Shown here in pieces: positions 1 through 8,191 of a stretch of 64,000 nucleotides of DNA (within the stretch, counting starts at the first letter, position 1; each line of letters opens with the position of its first letter). The stretch spans positions 135,358 through 199,357 of the forward strand of contig KE993462.1 in NCBI GenBank assembly GCA_000466585.1, given 5' to 3'. The translations under genes and the position numbers were made by a program. Source of the DNA: Clostridiales bacterium oral taxon 876 str. F0540 (GTDB lineage Bacteria; Bacillota; Clostridia; Clostridiales; Clostridiaceae). Below the pieces are notes generated by a model. That model saw only the letters and a list, made by a program, of their open reading frames with translations. It made no database searches and was not told the DNA's origin.

Positions 1-3
1 GAC

Positions 4-81
4 AAAGCCCTAAATGGGCTTTTACGGGCATACTGCGAGCGGGAGCGAGTGAGTACAGTATGCCTTAAATAGGAAAGGGGG
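4..81 (+). promoter_or_regulatory. Structured leader element, copy A (upstream of MOSC gene)
   Basis: Two consecutive hairpins are visible. Hairpin 1 pairs AAAGCCC (4-10) with GGGCTTT (16-22) around the loop TAAAT. Hairpin 2 pairs GGCATACTG (26-34) with CAGTATGCC (56-64) and carries GCGAGCGGGAGCGAGTGAG in its loop. A strong ribosome binding site (AGGAAAGGGGG) and the GTG start of the MOSC gene follow at once. The same architecture recurs near 24.9, 25.5 and 61.2 kb with different stem sequences. It may be a cis-acting RNA leader or a dispersed structured repeat; the function is unknown. Confidence 0.6.
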
Positions 82-88
82 ATTTTAA

Positions 89-532
89 GTGGGAGAAATA
101 TTAGCCTTATGCATAAGTGAAAAGAAAGGCACAGAGAAAATTAATGCAGGTGAGGCAGAGTTTATAGAGAATCATGGTATAAAAGGCGACGCACACGCCG
201 GTAATTGGCATAGACAGGTAAGTCTATTATCCTATGAAAAAATAGAAGAATTTAATAATAGAGGAGCAAGTGTAGAATTTGGAGCATTTGGGGAAAATAT
301 AGTAGTCAAAGGAATTGATTTAGCTAAGCTTCCAGTAGGAACAAAATTAAGAATAGGTGAAATTCTTCTAGAGGTAACTCAGATAGGGAAAAAGTGTCAT
401 GATCGGTGTCATATTTACTATGCTGTGGGGGATTGCATAATGCCAAGAGAAGGCATATTTTCCATAGTATTAAAGGGTGGAAAAGCAAAAATAGGAGATA
501 AAATAGAAATCGACCAGTGGAATAATTTATGA
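89..532 (+). CDS. MOSC domain-containing protein
   Basis: This 147-residue protein has the size of a stand-alone MOSC domain, the module shared by molybdenum cofactor sulfurases and YiiM/YuaD-type proteins. Visible features are the N-terminal GIKGDAHAG stretch, a central FGENI motif, and GKKCHDRC near residue 100, which contains the conserved cysteine of the family. Such proteins are thought to handle sulfur for, or bind, molybdopterin-type cofactors; the partner here cannot be told from context. The start is GTG at 89, chosen because AGGAAAGGGGG lies about eight bases upstream. It is preceded by structured leader copy A and followed 45 bp later by ridA. No other molybdopterin gene is present in the window. 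Confidence 0.85.
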   Translation: MGEILALCISEKKGTEKINAGEAEFIENHGIKGDAHAGNWHRQVSLLSYEKIEEFNNRGASVEFGAFGENIVVKGIDLAKLPVGTKLRIGEILLEVTQIGKKCHDRCHIYYAVGDCIMPREGIFSIVLKGGKAKIGDKIEIDQWNNL

Positions 533-577
533 TAAAATGAAGTTGTAAAAATACTTATGAATAAATAGGAGAGAGTT

Positions 578-958
578 ATGGATAAAAAGATTGTATCTAC
601 AAAAAATGCTCCGGGAGCAATAGGACCATATTCACAAGCAGTAAAGGCAGGAAATTTTGTTTATACTTCAGGACAGCTTCCAGTAAATCCTGCTACAGGC
701 GAATTAATTTCTGATATTAAAGAAGCAACTGCTCAGTCCTTAGAAAACGTGAAGGCCATATTAGAAGAAGCAGGAACCTCTTTAGAAAAGGTAGTTAAAA
801 CACTAGTATTTATAAGTGACATGAATGATTTTGCGGCAATGAATGAAGTATATGCAAAATATTTTACAGAAAATGCACCAGCAAGATCTTGTGTTGAAGT
901 TGCAAGGCTTCCAAAGGATGCTAAAGTAGAAATAGAAGTTATAGCTTTAATTGATTAG
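578..958 (+). CDS. ridA: RidA family reactive intermediate/imine deaminase
   Basis: A 126-residue protein, the usual length for the RidA/YjgF/TdcF family. These trimeric cytosolic enzymes hydrolyse reactive enamines and imines such as 2-aminoacrylate released by PLP-dependent dehydratases. Family signatures are present: the N-terminal NAPGAIGPYSQAV, YTSGQLPVNPATGEL, and the C-terminal RSCVEVARLPKDAKVEIEVI, which holds the conserved Arg that binds the substrate carboxylate. The gene has a good RBS (AGGAGAG) and ends at a rho-independent terminator. It sits 45 bp behind the MOSC gene in the same direction, so co-transcription is possible. Confidence 0.95.
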   Translation: MDKKIVSTKNAPGAIGPYSQAVKAGNFVYTSGQLPVNPATGELISDIKEATAQSLENVKAILEEAGTSLEKVVKTLVFISDMNDFAAMNEVYAKYFTENAPARSCVEVARLPKDAKVEIEVIALID

Positions 959-968
959 AAAATAAAAG

Positions 969-1006
969 TTCCTGTGACAGAAAAGGTTGCAGGAATTTTT
1001 ATTTTT
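969..1006 (+). terminator. Rho-independent terminator after ridA
   Basis: Stem TTCCTG (969-974) pairs with CAGGAA (990-995), followed by TTTTTATTTTT. Confidence 0.8.
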
Positions 1007-1095
1007 CTAATTTTTCTGTCATTAGGCTACCAAATTAAAAAAAATCTTGATATAATAGGGATAAGTGGTGAAATTTTGGCAATGGGGGAGAAAAA

Positions 1096-3117
1096 ATGAA
1101 AAAGAAAGTAGCTAATGACAAATTAAAGCTAAAATCGCGTATAGGATTCAAATTAATTGTTATTTTAATACTTTTAACAATTATACCTATCACTTCACTT
1201 GGTATAGTTTCTTATATAAGTTCTAAAAAAGTAATAATGGATAGATTTAAAGTCAGCACTGAGCAGACATTATCTGAAGTTAATAGGGGAATTGATAACT
1301 ATTTTGACAGCTTAAAAAGGCAAATAAATATTTTAGCCTCAAATGAAAATGTACAAGCAATTAATACGAGTCCGGCATATCAGCAGAAACTGATAGATTC
1401 TCTTTCATCAGTCAAAGAAAATAACAGGGACCTTATGTTTGTTTATTTGGCTACAAGTACAGGTAAGTTATATTCATACCCAAACAGTGAAACAGTCTCA
1501 AATGTAGATTGTACAAATAAACCTTGGTACACAGAGGCTCTGAAAAATAAAGATTCCATAGTTGTAAGCGACCTTTATAAGGATGAAAAATCCGGGCAAA
1601 CTACCGTAACTATTTCAAGAACAGTTCAATATAAAGGTGATATGGTCGGCGTATTAGCTATGGATATTGATATGAATAATCTTGCTAACCAATTGTCAAA
1701 TATTAAAATAGGAAAAGAAGGTTATGTGTTTATAATTAATAAAACAGGGATAGTAATTTCTCACCCTGATAATTCAAAGATAGGAACGGATTTACCTACT
1801 AAAATGGCCTATTGGAAGAATGTAAGTACTAAAGAAAGTGGTTTTGAGCAGTACACCTATCTTGGTGAAGAAAAATATAATGTATATGTTACAAATAAAG
1901 AAAGCAGTTGGAAAATACTTGGTGCGATTGACCAGAAGGAAATAATGACGGATATTAAGGGGATAGGAATAGCAATCTTTATATTTACTGCGGTATCAAT
2001 AGTATTATCTACTATAATTGCTGTATTCTTAAGCATGTGGATAACAAAGAATATAAATAGACTTAATGAAGTATTCAGAAAAGCAGCAGATGGAGATTTA
2101 ACCTCAAGGATTAAAGTTAAGACAAAGGATGAATTTGGGCAACTGGGAACTAATTTTAATAATATGCTTTCAAGTATAAGTTTACTTATAAAAAGCGTTA
2201 AGGAATCCTCAGGAAGTATCCTAGAGACCTCAGAAATTATAAGCAATATAAGCAATGAAACAAACAGTTCTGTAAGCGAGGTTGCTTCAGCAGTTGATTC
2301 AGTGGCTATGGGGGCCTCAAATCAAACAAAAGATATCGAAGATGGAGTTAGTAAGTTTAACGAACTTGAACATAAAATTGATAATATAGTTAAGTTAACT
2401 AATGATATGGGAGAGATATCAAGCAATACAGAAAAAGTTAGTAGAGAAGGCCTAAGTATTGTTGATACTCTGTCTGAGAAATCAAGAAAAACTATAAAAA
2501 CTACCTCAAACATTCAAGAAGCAGTTTTAAACATGAGTAAATCAACTAATGAAATTGGAACTATTACTGAAACTATTAACGATATTGCAGAGCAGACAAA
2601 TCTACTGGCACTTAATGCTGCTATAGAAGCGGCACGAGCAGGAGACGCGGGAAGAGGGTTTGCAGTAGTTGCTGATGAAATAAGAAAGCTTGCTGAACAA
2701 TCTACTGATGCTACAAAGAGAATTCAGCAGCTCATCGAAAAGATCAGTACTAAGTCTAAGGCTACCGTTGATGCTATGCAGGGAGCCGCGATAATTGTAA
2801 ATGAGCAAAATACTGTAGTAGATAGTACAAAGCAGATATTCGGAAGCATAATTAGTTCTATAAACGAGCTTATTAATGGACTTCAAAGCATTGAAACAGC
2901 GGTTAAAGATGCAAATGACAGTAAAAGTGAGATAGTAGGCATAATGCATAATATAGCTGCAGTTTCTGAAGAATCAGCAGCAAGCACTGAGCAAGTATCC
3001 GCTTCAATTGAAGAAGTATCAGGGGCTTTAAGTGAATTTATGAGTAATGCGAACAGCTTAAAGAATATATCTCTTAAGCTTCAAGATGAAATTAATAAGT
3101 TTAGCCTCAATGATTAG
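1096..3117 (+). CDS. Methyl-accepting chemotaxis protein
   Basis: A 673-residue transmembrane chemoreceptor. After a basic N-terminus come TM1 (about residues 18-42), an extracellular double-Cache-like sensor region (about 45-280) with VYLATSTGKLYSYP and the KPWYTEAL motif typical of dCACHE domains, TM2 (about 289-316), a HAMP domain, and a long cytoplasmic coiled coil. The highly conserved hairpin tip is clear: EQTNLLALNAAIEAARAGD, then GRGFAVVADEIRKLAEQS. It should signal to CheA/CheW; dCACHE receptors commonly bind amino acids or other small ligands, but the ligand cannot be predicted here. The RBS GGGGGAG precedes the ATG. It is a single-gene unit with no che genes nearby. Confidence 0.95.
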   Translation: MKKKVANDKLKLKSRIGFKLIVILILLTIIPITSLGIVSYISSKKVIMDRFKVSTEQTLSEVNRGIDNYFDSLKRQINILASNENVQAINTSPAYQQKLIDSLSSVKENNRDLMFVYLATSTGKLYSYPNSETVSNVDCTNKPWYTEALKNKDSIVVSDLYKDEKSGQTTVTISRTVQYKGDMVGVLAMDIDMNNLANQLSNIKIGKEGYVFIINKTGIVISHPDNSKIGTDLPTKMAYWKNVSTKESGFEQYTYLGEEKYNVYVTNKESSWKILGAIDQKEIMTDIKGIGIAIFIFTAVSIVLSTIIAVFLSMWITKNINRLNEVFRKAADGDLTSRIKVKTKDEFGQLGTNFNNMLSSISLLIKSVKESSGSILETSEIISNISNETNSSVSEVASAVDSVAMGASNQTKDIEDGVSKFNELEHKIDNIVKLTNDMGEISSNTEKVSREGLSIVDTLSEKSRKTIKTTSNIQEAVLNMSKSTNEIGTITETINDIAEQTNLLALNAAIEAARAGDAGRGFAVVADEIRKLAEQSTDATKRIQQLIEKISTKSKATVDAMQGAAIIVNEQNTVVDSTKQIFGSIISSINELINGLQSIETAVKDANDSKSEIVGIMHNIAAVSEESAASTEQVSASIEEVSGALSEFMSNANSLKNISLKLQDEINKFSLND

Positions 3118-3139
3118 TTATTGTATTTTATGAGATTTA

Positions 3140-3343
3140 ATGTATATAAGCAGGAAACAGAAATCAGATATCAATAACACTAACCATAAGGCTATAAAGG
3201 ATATTATTAGTAAGCTAGAATAAGAGCTGGCATTTTTAAGCGGAAGATTTAACGAAAAGCTGCCTGAAGATGAAAAAGAAGAGTTAGATATAAAGTTTAT
3301 TGAAATATCCAGAGAGATTAACAACTATAGACTCAGATTATAG
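3140..3343 (+). pseudogene. Spo0E-like phosphatase remnant with an in-frame stop
   Basis: One reading frame runs from ATG at 3140 to TAG at 3341 and is interrupted only by TAA at codon 28 (DIISKLE, stop, ELAFLSG). Its C-terminal part reads IKFIEISREINNYRLRL. This resembles the SQELDxLIxxYY helix of Spo0E-family aspartyl-phosphate phosphatases, and the length (67 codons) and two-helix pattern also fit. Spo0E proteins dephosphorylate Spo0A~P and delay sporulation. No strong Shine-Dalgarno sequence precedes the start. It is interpreted as a decayed copy; a sequencing error or a shorter protein from an internal start cannot be excluded. The SQELD signature itself is degenerate. Confidence 0.4.
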
Positions 3344-3344
3344 A

Positions 3345-3372
3345 GAAGATAAGAAGATAAATTCTTATCTTC
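3345..3372. terminator. Hairpin terminator between convergent genes
   Basis: GAAGATAAGAA (3345-3355) pairs with TTCTTATCTTC (3362-3372). It lies between the MCP/Spo0E-like region and the minus-strand DUF438 gene. The same stem sequence recurs at 20467-20494. Confidence 0.6.
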
Positions 3373-3431
3373 CTATCTTCCTTCTATAAAAAGTGTGTGC
3401 TAGAAAGAGAACTGCACTAACATAAGATATA

Positions 3432-4181
3432 TTATTTCCCCGGGGTAAAGCTGCAATAGCCTATTTTATCACAAGCCACTTTCATTTCAGACCATATGCT
3501 TTCTTCCTTAAGTGTTTGTACAGAGGAAGGATAAAGTATATGGTTTTCTTTATATATGTGATCTCTTAAATTAAATATTAAGAACTTAGCTGCTTCATCA
3601 AGCTGAGTTTTAAACTCTGTAAAGTTCATATTTTGTACCTCTTCAGCAAGCTTTTTAATTTCATGCTTCTTAGCTCTAAGCATATCATGTTCCATTCTCA
3701 TTACTCTGGTAGGTCCTGTAACACCCCTTTTTTCAAGCTCTGGGAAAAGAACGTCTTCTTCTCTTTTGTGATGAGGCTCAGCTCCTATTATTTCTACTGC
3801 AGTAGAATGCAGTTTTGTAAATATATCATTACTTTTATCATAGCTTTCTAAGCTTTGAATTTTATTGTTTATATCTTCTAAAATATGAAGTCGTTTATTA
3901 ATTTCTTCGTGCTCATCAATTAATGTAGTTAATACATGATCAGGGGCTAGACCAAGCTTTAACCTGTCTAATTCATCCTTTAAAACTTCCATGTGTATAT
4001 CGCAAAGATGTCTTAAGTCTTCTGGCTTAGTTCCATTTTCTATTAATTTTTGTTCGGCTAAGGAAAGCTCAAGAGGGTCTACGTTTTGAACCATTTTTAA
4101 GGCTTCCTGTCTTAATTCTGGAGATATATCACCGCTGTTCAATTTTTGAAGCAATTCTACTAAATTATCTACTCTATTCAT
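3432..4181 (-). CDS. DUF438/hemerythrin HHE domain protein
   Basis: A 249-residue cytosolic protein. The N-terminal part (about 1-80) matches the DUF438 helical domain (LVELLQKLNSGD, VDPLELSLAEQKLIENG). The C-terminal half (about 85-240) is a hemerythrin-like HHE domain with spaced iron-ligand motifs: TLIDEHEEI, GAEPHHKREEDVLFPELE, RMEHDMLR and FNLRDHIYKENHILYP. Such proteins bind a di-iron centre and are linked to oxygen, NO or redox sensing. Many DUF438 homologues carry an extra PAS domain at the C-terminus; this one stops before it. Start ATG at 4181 is preceded by AAAGGGG. Transcribed alone, divergent from deoD. Confidence 0.85.
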   Translation of the reverse strand: MNRVDNLVELLQKLNSGDISPELRQEALKMVQNVDPLELSLAEQKLIENGTKPEDLRHLCDIHMEVLKDELDRLKLGLAPDHVLTTLIDEHEEINKRLHILEDINNKIQSLESYDKSNDIFTKLHSTAVEIIGAEPHHKREEDVLFPELEKRGVTGPTRVMRMEHDMLRAKKHEIKKLAEEVQNMNFTEFKTQLDEAAKFLIFNLRDHIYKENHILYPSSVQTLKEESIWSEMKVACDKIGYCSFTPGK

Positions 4182-4378
4182 AAAAATCCCCTTTCAATCC
4201 TACGTTTATTCAACTTGTTGAGTTTATTATATCTTCATTGGTATTTATTTTCTGTGATTTAAATCAAATTTAAGGAGACAATATTAAAAGAATAGGAAAT
4301 TGTAGATATATTTAGCAATATGAATTATAATAATTATGTTAAATTTATAAGCAATTTTGAATATGGAGAGTGATTATA

Positions 4379-5086
4379 ATGATTCCAACACCGCATATTA
4401 ATGTAAGTGAGCAGGGAATAATTGCTGAAACAGTGCTGCTACCTGGAGATCCTCTGAGAGCAAAATTTATTGCAGAAACTTTTTTAGAAAATCCTGTTCA
4501 ATTTAATACTGTTAGAAATATGTTTGGTTATACAGGCACATATAAAGGTAAAAAAATTTCTGTAATGGGAACTGGAATGGGAATGCCTTCCATAGGAATA
4601 TATTCCTATGAGTTAATTCATTTCTATGGGGTTAAGAATTTAATTCGTATTGGCTCAGCTGGTTCACTTCAGGAAAATATTAAGGTAAGAGATATAGTTA
4701 TTGGTATGGCAGCATCAACAAACTCAAATTTTGCAGCACAGTATAATCTGCCAGGAACTTTAGCGCCAACGGCTTCCTTTGAACTTTTAAAGAAGGCTGT
4801 AGATGCAGCGCATTCAAAAGGAATTGAACCAAAGGTAGGCAACATATTATCCTCAGATACTTTTTATGATGATGATACTGAAAGCTGGAAGAAGTGGGCT
4901 AAGATGGGAGTTTTAGCTGTTGAGATGGAAGCTGCTGCTTTATATATGAATGCTGCACGAGCAGGAGTAAATGCTCTTTGCATTTTAACAATATCAGATT
5001 CTCTTGTTACTCATGAAGCAACAACAGCTGAAGAACGTCAGCATACCTTTACTCAAATGATGGAAATAGCTTTAGAGCTTGCTTAA
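4379..5086 (+). CDS. deoD: Purine nucleoside phosphorylase, DeoD type
   Basis: A 235-residue protein of the hexameric bacterial PNP family, which cleaves purine (deoxy)nucleosides with phosphate to base and (deoxy)ribose-1-phosphate in salvage. Signatures are GDPLRAKFIAE, the phosphate-binding VRNMFGYTGTY, GTGMGMPSIGIYSYEL, RIGSAGSL, and VEMEAAALY, followed by TISDSL with the catalytic Asp. ATG at 4379 is preferred over GTG at 4370 because GGAGAG (4364-4369) lies at proper distance only from the ATG. Single gene, ending at a terminator. Confidence 0.95.
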   Translation: MIPTPHINVSEQGIIAETVLLPGDPLRAKFIAETFLENPVQFNTVRNMFGYTGTYKGKKISVMGTGMGMPSIGIYSYELIHFYGVKNLIRIGSAGSLQENIKVRDIVIGMAASTNSNFAAQYNLPGTLAPTASFELLKKAVDAAHSKGIEPKVGNILSSDTFYDDDTESWKKWAKMGVLAVEMEAAALYMNAARAGVNALCILTISDSLVTHEATTAEERQHTFTQMMEIALELA

Positions 5087-5092
5087 TAATAA

Positions 5093-5113
5093 GGAGAGTG
5101 CCAACCACTCTCC
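5093..5113 (+). terminator. Terminator after deoD
   Basis: GGAGAGTG pairs with CACTCTCC around the loop CCAAC, followed by TTTAGTTAT. Confidence 0.7.
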
Positions 5114-5150
5114 TTTAGTTATATTAATACGAAATTATAAGGTGATATAA

Positions 5151-5753
5151 ATGAAATTTTTTAGTAAGAGCAGACTAAAATTAAGAAAAGAGATTATAAA
5201 TGAGTCAGTTAAATTTTATGTTGATTACTCAAACTTAAAAGATAAAACAGAGTTTAAAAATAGATTGTTTACTAATTTAATTAATGAAGAAAGCTGTATA
5301 ATAGTTATAGATTCAAAGCTACAACAAAATGATAGCAATCAGGAGAAGTTATCAGACGAACTTGAAGATTATCTCTCTAAAAATAGCATTACATATGAAA
5401 AAGCAGAGGATAAAGGTTCAGAAAGCGTTTCTGTTCTTGGTGTTTCTATAAAACTTGATAGTAAAAACAGACCTAAAAATTATATAATAGCATTTAAAAT
5501 TTCAGCAAAAGTCTTAAACAAAGCAAGAGATTTTATAAATAATTACAATACCCGCTTTTACATAGGATTTACAAACGAAGACATAGAATCATTAGATAGT
5601 ATTATAAAAATATATAAAAGTGATGAGGTAATATTAGACGAGAAATTCAAGTGTAGTATTTTTGATAATAATCTGCTAGAAAGTATGGTGGTTTTATCTG
5701 AAAGCGTGTATTCGGACAAAGTTAAGAATATTATCGAACAAGCTGCTAATTGA
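5151..5753 (+). CDS. Hypothetical protein, 200 aa
   Basis: Not recognised. A lysine-rich soluble protein with no signal peptide or membrane segment. It has a basic N-terminus (KSRLKLRKEIINES), alternating strand/helix character, and no cysteine cluster or nucleotide-binding motif. The RBS AAGGTGAT precedes the ATG. It lies between the deoD terminator and the GTP-mannose-type nucleotidyltransferase gene, 84 bp from the latter, and may be co-transcribed with it. Base composition and codon use are like the neighbours. Confidence 0.6.
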   Translation: MKFFSKSRLKLRKEIINESVKFYVDYSNLKDKTEFKNRLFTNLINEESCIIVIDSKLQQNDSNQEKLSDELEDYLSKNSITYEKAEDKGSESVSVLGVSIKLDSKNRPKNYIIAFKISAKVLNKARDFINNYNTRFYIGFTNEDIESLDSIIKIYKSDEVILDEKFKCSIFDNNLLESMVVLSESVYSDKVKNIIEQAAN

Positions 5754-5837
5754 CAAAGTTAGTTTGATGCAAACCCCTCACACATACCAGATGACTTTCA
5801 TACTATAACATTGAAGCAATATTTGGAGTGAGTATTT

Positions 5838-6905
5838 TTGCTGTATGCACTAATATTAGCAGGAGGAAAAGGCCTAAGATTATACCCGCTATCTCGAGAA
5901 AAAAATCCTAAGCAATTCTTAAAGGTTTTAAATAACAAAAGTTTTTTAAGGAATACTGTAGACAGAATTAAACCCCTTGTTAATAAGGAAAATATTTATG
6001 TTGTAACCAATGAGGAATATTTGGATAAAATTTATGAAGAGCTTCCGGATATCAACAAAGCAAATATATTCGTTGAGCCTGCAAATAAAGAGACCGCAAC
6101 ATGCATTGGACTTTCAGCAGTTAAGCTTTTAAAAAAAGATAAAGATGCTACAATGATAGTTCTTCCATCTGATCATTATATTGAAAATGATAAAGTATTT
6201 ATAGATACTTTAGAACAGGCTGTAGAAATCGCAGAACGAAGGAGAGGCTTAATAACTATTGGAGTAAGTCCAACAAGACCTGAAACAGGGTACGGATATA
6301 TAGAAATGGGTGCAAGAATAAGTGGAGATATGGCAACCTTTAAGGTTGAGAGGTTTACTGAAAAACCTAATGTTGAGGTTGCTAAGGATTTTATTATAAA
6401 AGGCACTTATTTATGGAACAGCGGTATGTTTGTATGGAGAGCAGATGTATTTCTAAGAGAGATGGAAAAATATCTTCCTAAAATGTATAAAAACTTGATG
6501 AGTATATATCAGCATCTAGGGGAAGAAAATGAGCATGAAGTTATAGTTGAGCAGTACAACCTTATAGATGGAATTTCAGTAGATTTCGGTATTATGCAGA
6601 AAACGAGAAAAGCATATGTTATCAAATGCGAATTTATTTGGGATGACATAGGAAGTTTTGCTGCATTAGGTAGATTTTTAGCAGATTTCCGAGGAAATAA
6701 TGTATCTGGAACAGCCTTTATGGAGCAAAGTGAGAACTGTTATATATTTGGAAATAAAAAGCTTATTATCGGCTTTGGCATTAAAGATTTGATAATCGTA
6801 GATGCCGGTGATGTGATTTTAGTCATGGATAAAAATAAGGAACAGGAAGTTAAGCACTTAGTAAATGAGATAAAGAAAGAAGAAGGATTAGACCAATACT
6901 TGTAG
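5838..6905 (+). CDS. manC: Mannose-1-phosphate guanylyltransferase
   Basis: A 355-residue nucleotidyltransferase that makes GDP-mannose from mannose-1-phosphate and GTP for surface glycans. It has the N-terminal pyrophosphorylase signature LAGGKGLRLYPLSREKNPKQ (residues 6-25), then VEPANKETA, PSDHYIEN, a TGYGYIE segment, FTEKP and LWNSGMF, all typical of the family. Its length matches single-domain GMPs without the C-terminal isomerase domain. It starts at TTG 5838, with TTTGGAGTGAG upstream and no competing ATG. A strong terminator follows. No other GDP-sugar genes are in the window. Confidence 0.9.
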   Translation: MLYALILAGGKGLRLYPLSREKNPKQFLKVLNNKSFLRNTVDRIKPLVNKENIYVVTNEEYLDKIYEELPDINKANIFVEPANKETATCIGLSAVKLLKKDKDATMIVLPSDHYIENDKVFIDTLEQAVEIAERRRGLITIGVSPTRPETGYGYIEMGARISGDMATFKVERFTEKPNVEVAKDFIIKGTYLWNSGMFVWRADVFLREMEKYLPKMYKNLMSIYQHLGEENEHEVIVEQYNLIDGISVDFGIMQKTRKAYVIKCEFIWDDIGSFAALGRFLADFRGNNVSGTAFMEQSENCYIFGNKKLIIGFGIKDLIIVDAGDVILVMDKNKEQEVKHLVNEIKKEEGLDQYL

Positions 6906-6908
6906 TTG

Positions 6909-6950
6909 CAAGCTTTAGTGAGAATAGCACTCACTAAAGCTTTTTATTTT
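6909..6950 (+). terminator. Terminator after manC
   Basis: AAGCTTTAGTGAG pairs with CTCACTAAAGCTT, followed by TTTATTTTT. Nearly the same stem ends the mevalonate operon at 13037-13077. Confidence 0.85.
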
Positions 6951-7018
6951 TATAGAAATTATAATGCGGTCTGTGATTTTTTATAAGTGAAATTAATATA
7001 TTTGTAATATGTATTTAA

Positions 7019-7033
7019 TGATAGTAATTATCA
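7019..7033. promoter_or_regulatory. Candidate Fur box at the mevalonate operon promoter
   Basis: TGATAGTAATTATCA matches the 7-1-7 Fur consensus TGATAATNATTATCA at 13 of the 14 defined bases. It sits in a larger inverted repeat, AATGATA-gtaat-TATCATT (7017-7035), and directly abuts the -35 hexamer, a repressor position. PerR (TTATAAT...) and Zur (TCGTAAT...) consensuses fit less well. Binding is inferred from sequence alone. Confidence 0.5.
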
Positions 7034-7062
7034 TTTACAAAATCGTATCATTATGGTAGCAT
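7034..7062 (+). promoter_or_regulatory. Promoter of the mevalonate operon
   Basis: The -35 TTTACA (7034-7039) and -10 TAGCAT (7057-7062) have 17 bp spacing. The predicted transcript begins near 7069. That leaves no room for a ribosome binding site before the ATG at 7076 and supports the downstream TTG start of the isomerase. Confidence 0.55.
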
Positions 7063-7129
7063 ATTTGTAGGTTAAATGACACAAACTTTGGATATTAAAA
7101 CAAAAAAAGAAATAGGGGGAAAGACAAAC

Positions 7130-8170
7130 TTGGAAGATTTAACTTCAAAGAGTCAAGTAAGAAGCTCAAGAAAAAAAGAGCATGTTCAGCATTTTTTAAC
7201 AGGTAATTTCGAAGGAGACAACTACTTTAGACATATATACCTGGAACATAACTCACTTCCCGAGTTAGATTTTGAGGAAATAGATACAAGGTGCAGCTTT
7301 CTAGGAAAAAATATAAGCTTTCCTTTAATGATTAATGCGATGACCGGAGGTTTTAAGGATGGAGTTCATATAAACGGTAATCTTGCAAGGCTTGCAGAGA
7401 AATTAAATATACCAATGGCTGTAGGTTCTCAGGCTATTGCTGTAAAAGATAAAGAGTATGAGTCATCTTTTAAGATTGTTAGGGAAATATTAAAAGATGG
7501 ACTAGTCATTTCAAACATTAATGCCTTCGCGGAAATAGATGAGGTACGTAGAGCTATTGATATGATTCAAGCTGATGCCATACAGATTCATTTAAATCCG
7601 GCACAGGAAATTGTTATGCCTGAAGGGGATAGGAATTTTAAGGGGGTATTAAGAAATATTGAAAAAATAGTGGCAAAGATAGATAAGCCGGTTATTGTAA
7701 AAGAAATAGGTTTTGGCATTTCAAAGTATACAGCTAAAAGGTTATTTGACGCAGGAGTGAGGTATATAGATATAGGCGGGAGAGGTGGAACTAACTTTAT
7801 AAAGATAGAAAGCGAGAGAAACAAGGAATTTGAATTTGGTGAATTGTTTAACTGGGGAATACCTACTGCTTTAAGTCTTTTAGAATGCAGGTCTGTAAGT
7901 GGAGAATTAAATATTATTTGCAGCGGTGGAATGAAAAGTGCAGACGATATTATTAAGGCATTATGTGCAGGTGCAGATATAACGGGAATAAGCGGGCCAA
8001 TTTTAAGAGCACTTTTAGAGGGAGGCTTTGATAGTGCTTATAAATATCTTGAAAATATTATTTATAAAGCAAAAGTAATTATGCTTCTTTTAGGTAGAAA
8101 AAATATAAATGATCTCAGAAGTGTGCCTTATAGAATAAAGGGAGAGCTAAAGGAATTACTTGATTGTTAA
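7130..8170 (+). CDS. fni: Type II isopentenyl-diphosphate delta-isomerase
   Basis: An FMN- and NAD(P)H-dependent enzyme that interconverts IPP and DMAPP, the last step before prenyl chain synthesis. From the TTG at 7130 it has 346 residues, normal for the family. Motifs are RKKEHVQHFL near the N-terminus, LMINAMTGG, AVGSQ, QIHLNPAQE, VIVKEIGFGIS, DIGGRGGTNF (FMN phosphate region) and a C-terminal SGG. The TTG at 7130 has GGGGGA at 7115-7120 upstream. The in-frame ATG at 7076 (18 codons longer) lacks an RBS and lies almost at the predicted transcript start. First gene of the mevalonate operon, 21 bp before mevalonate kinase. Confidence 0.92.
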   Translation: MEDLTSKSQVRSSRKKEHVQHFLTGNFEGDNYFRHIYLEHNSLPELDFEEIDTRCSFLGKNISFPLMINAMTGGFKDGVHINGNLARLAEKLNIPMAVGSQAIAVKDKEYESSFKIVREILKDGLVISNINAFAEIDEVRRAIDMIQADAIQIHLNPAQEIVMPEGDRNFKGVLRNIEKIVAKIDKPVIVKEIGFGISKYTAKRLFDAGVRYIDIGGRGGTNFIKIESERNKEFEFGELFNWGIPTALSLLECRSVSGELNIICSGGMKSADDIIKALCAGADITGISGPILRALLEGGFDSAYKYLENIIYKAKVIMLLLGRKNINDLRSVPYRIKGELKELLDC

Positions 8171-8191
8171 ACTTAGAAAGGACGAAATAAC

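Noticed and set aside
7019..7033. PerR or Zur operator at the mevalonate promoter
   Set aside because: The outer bases are TGA...TCA, which fit Fur; PerR needs TTA...TAA and Zur TCG...CGA. The Fur reading itself is still only a sequence match.
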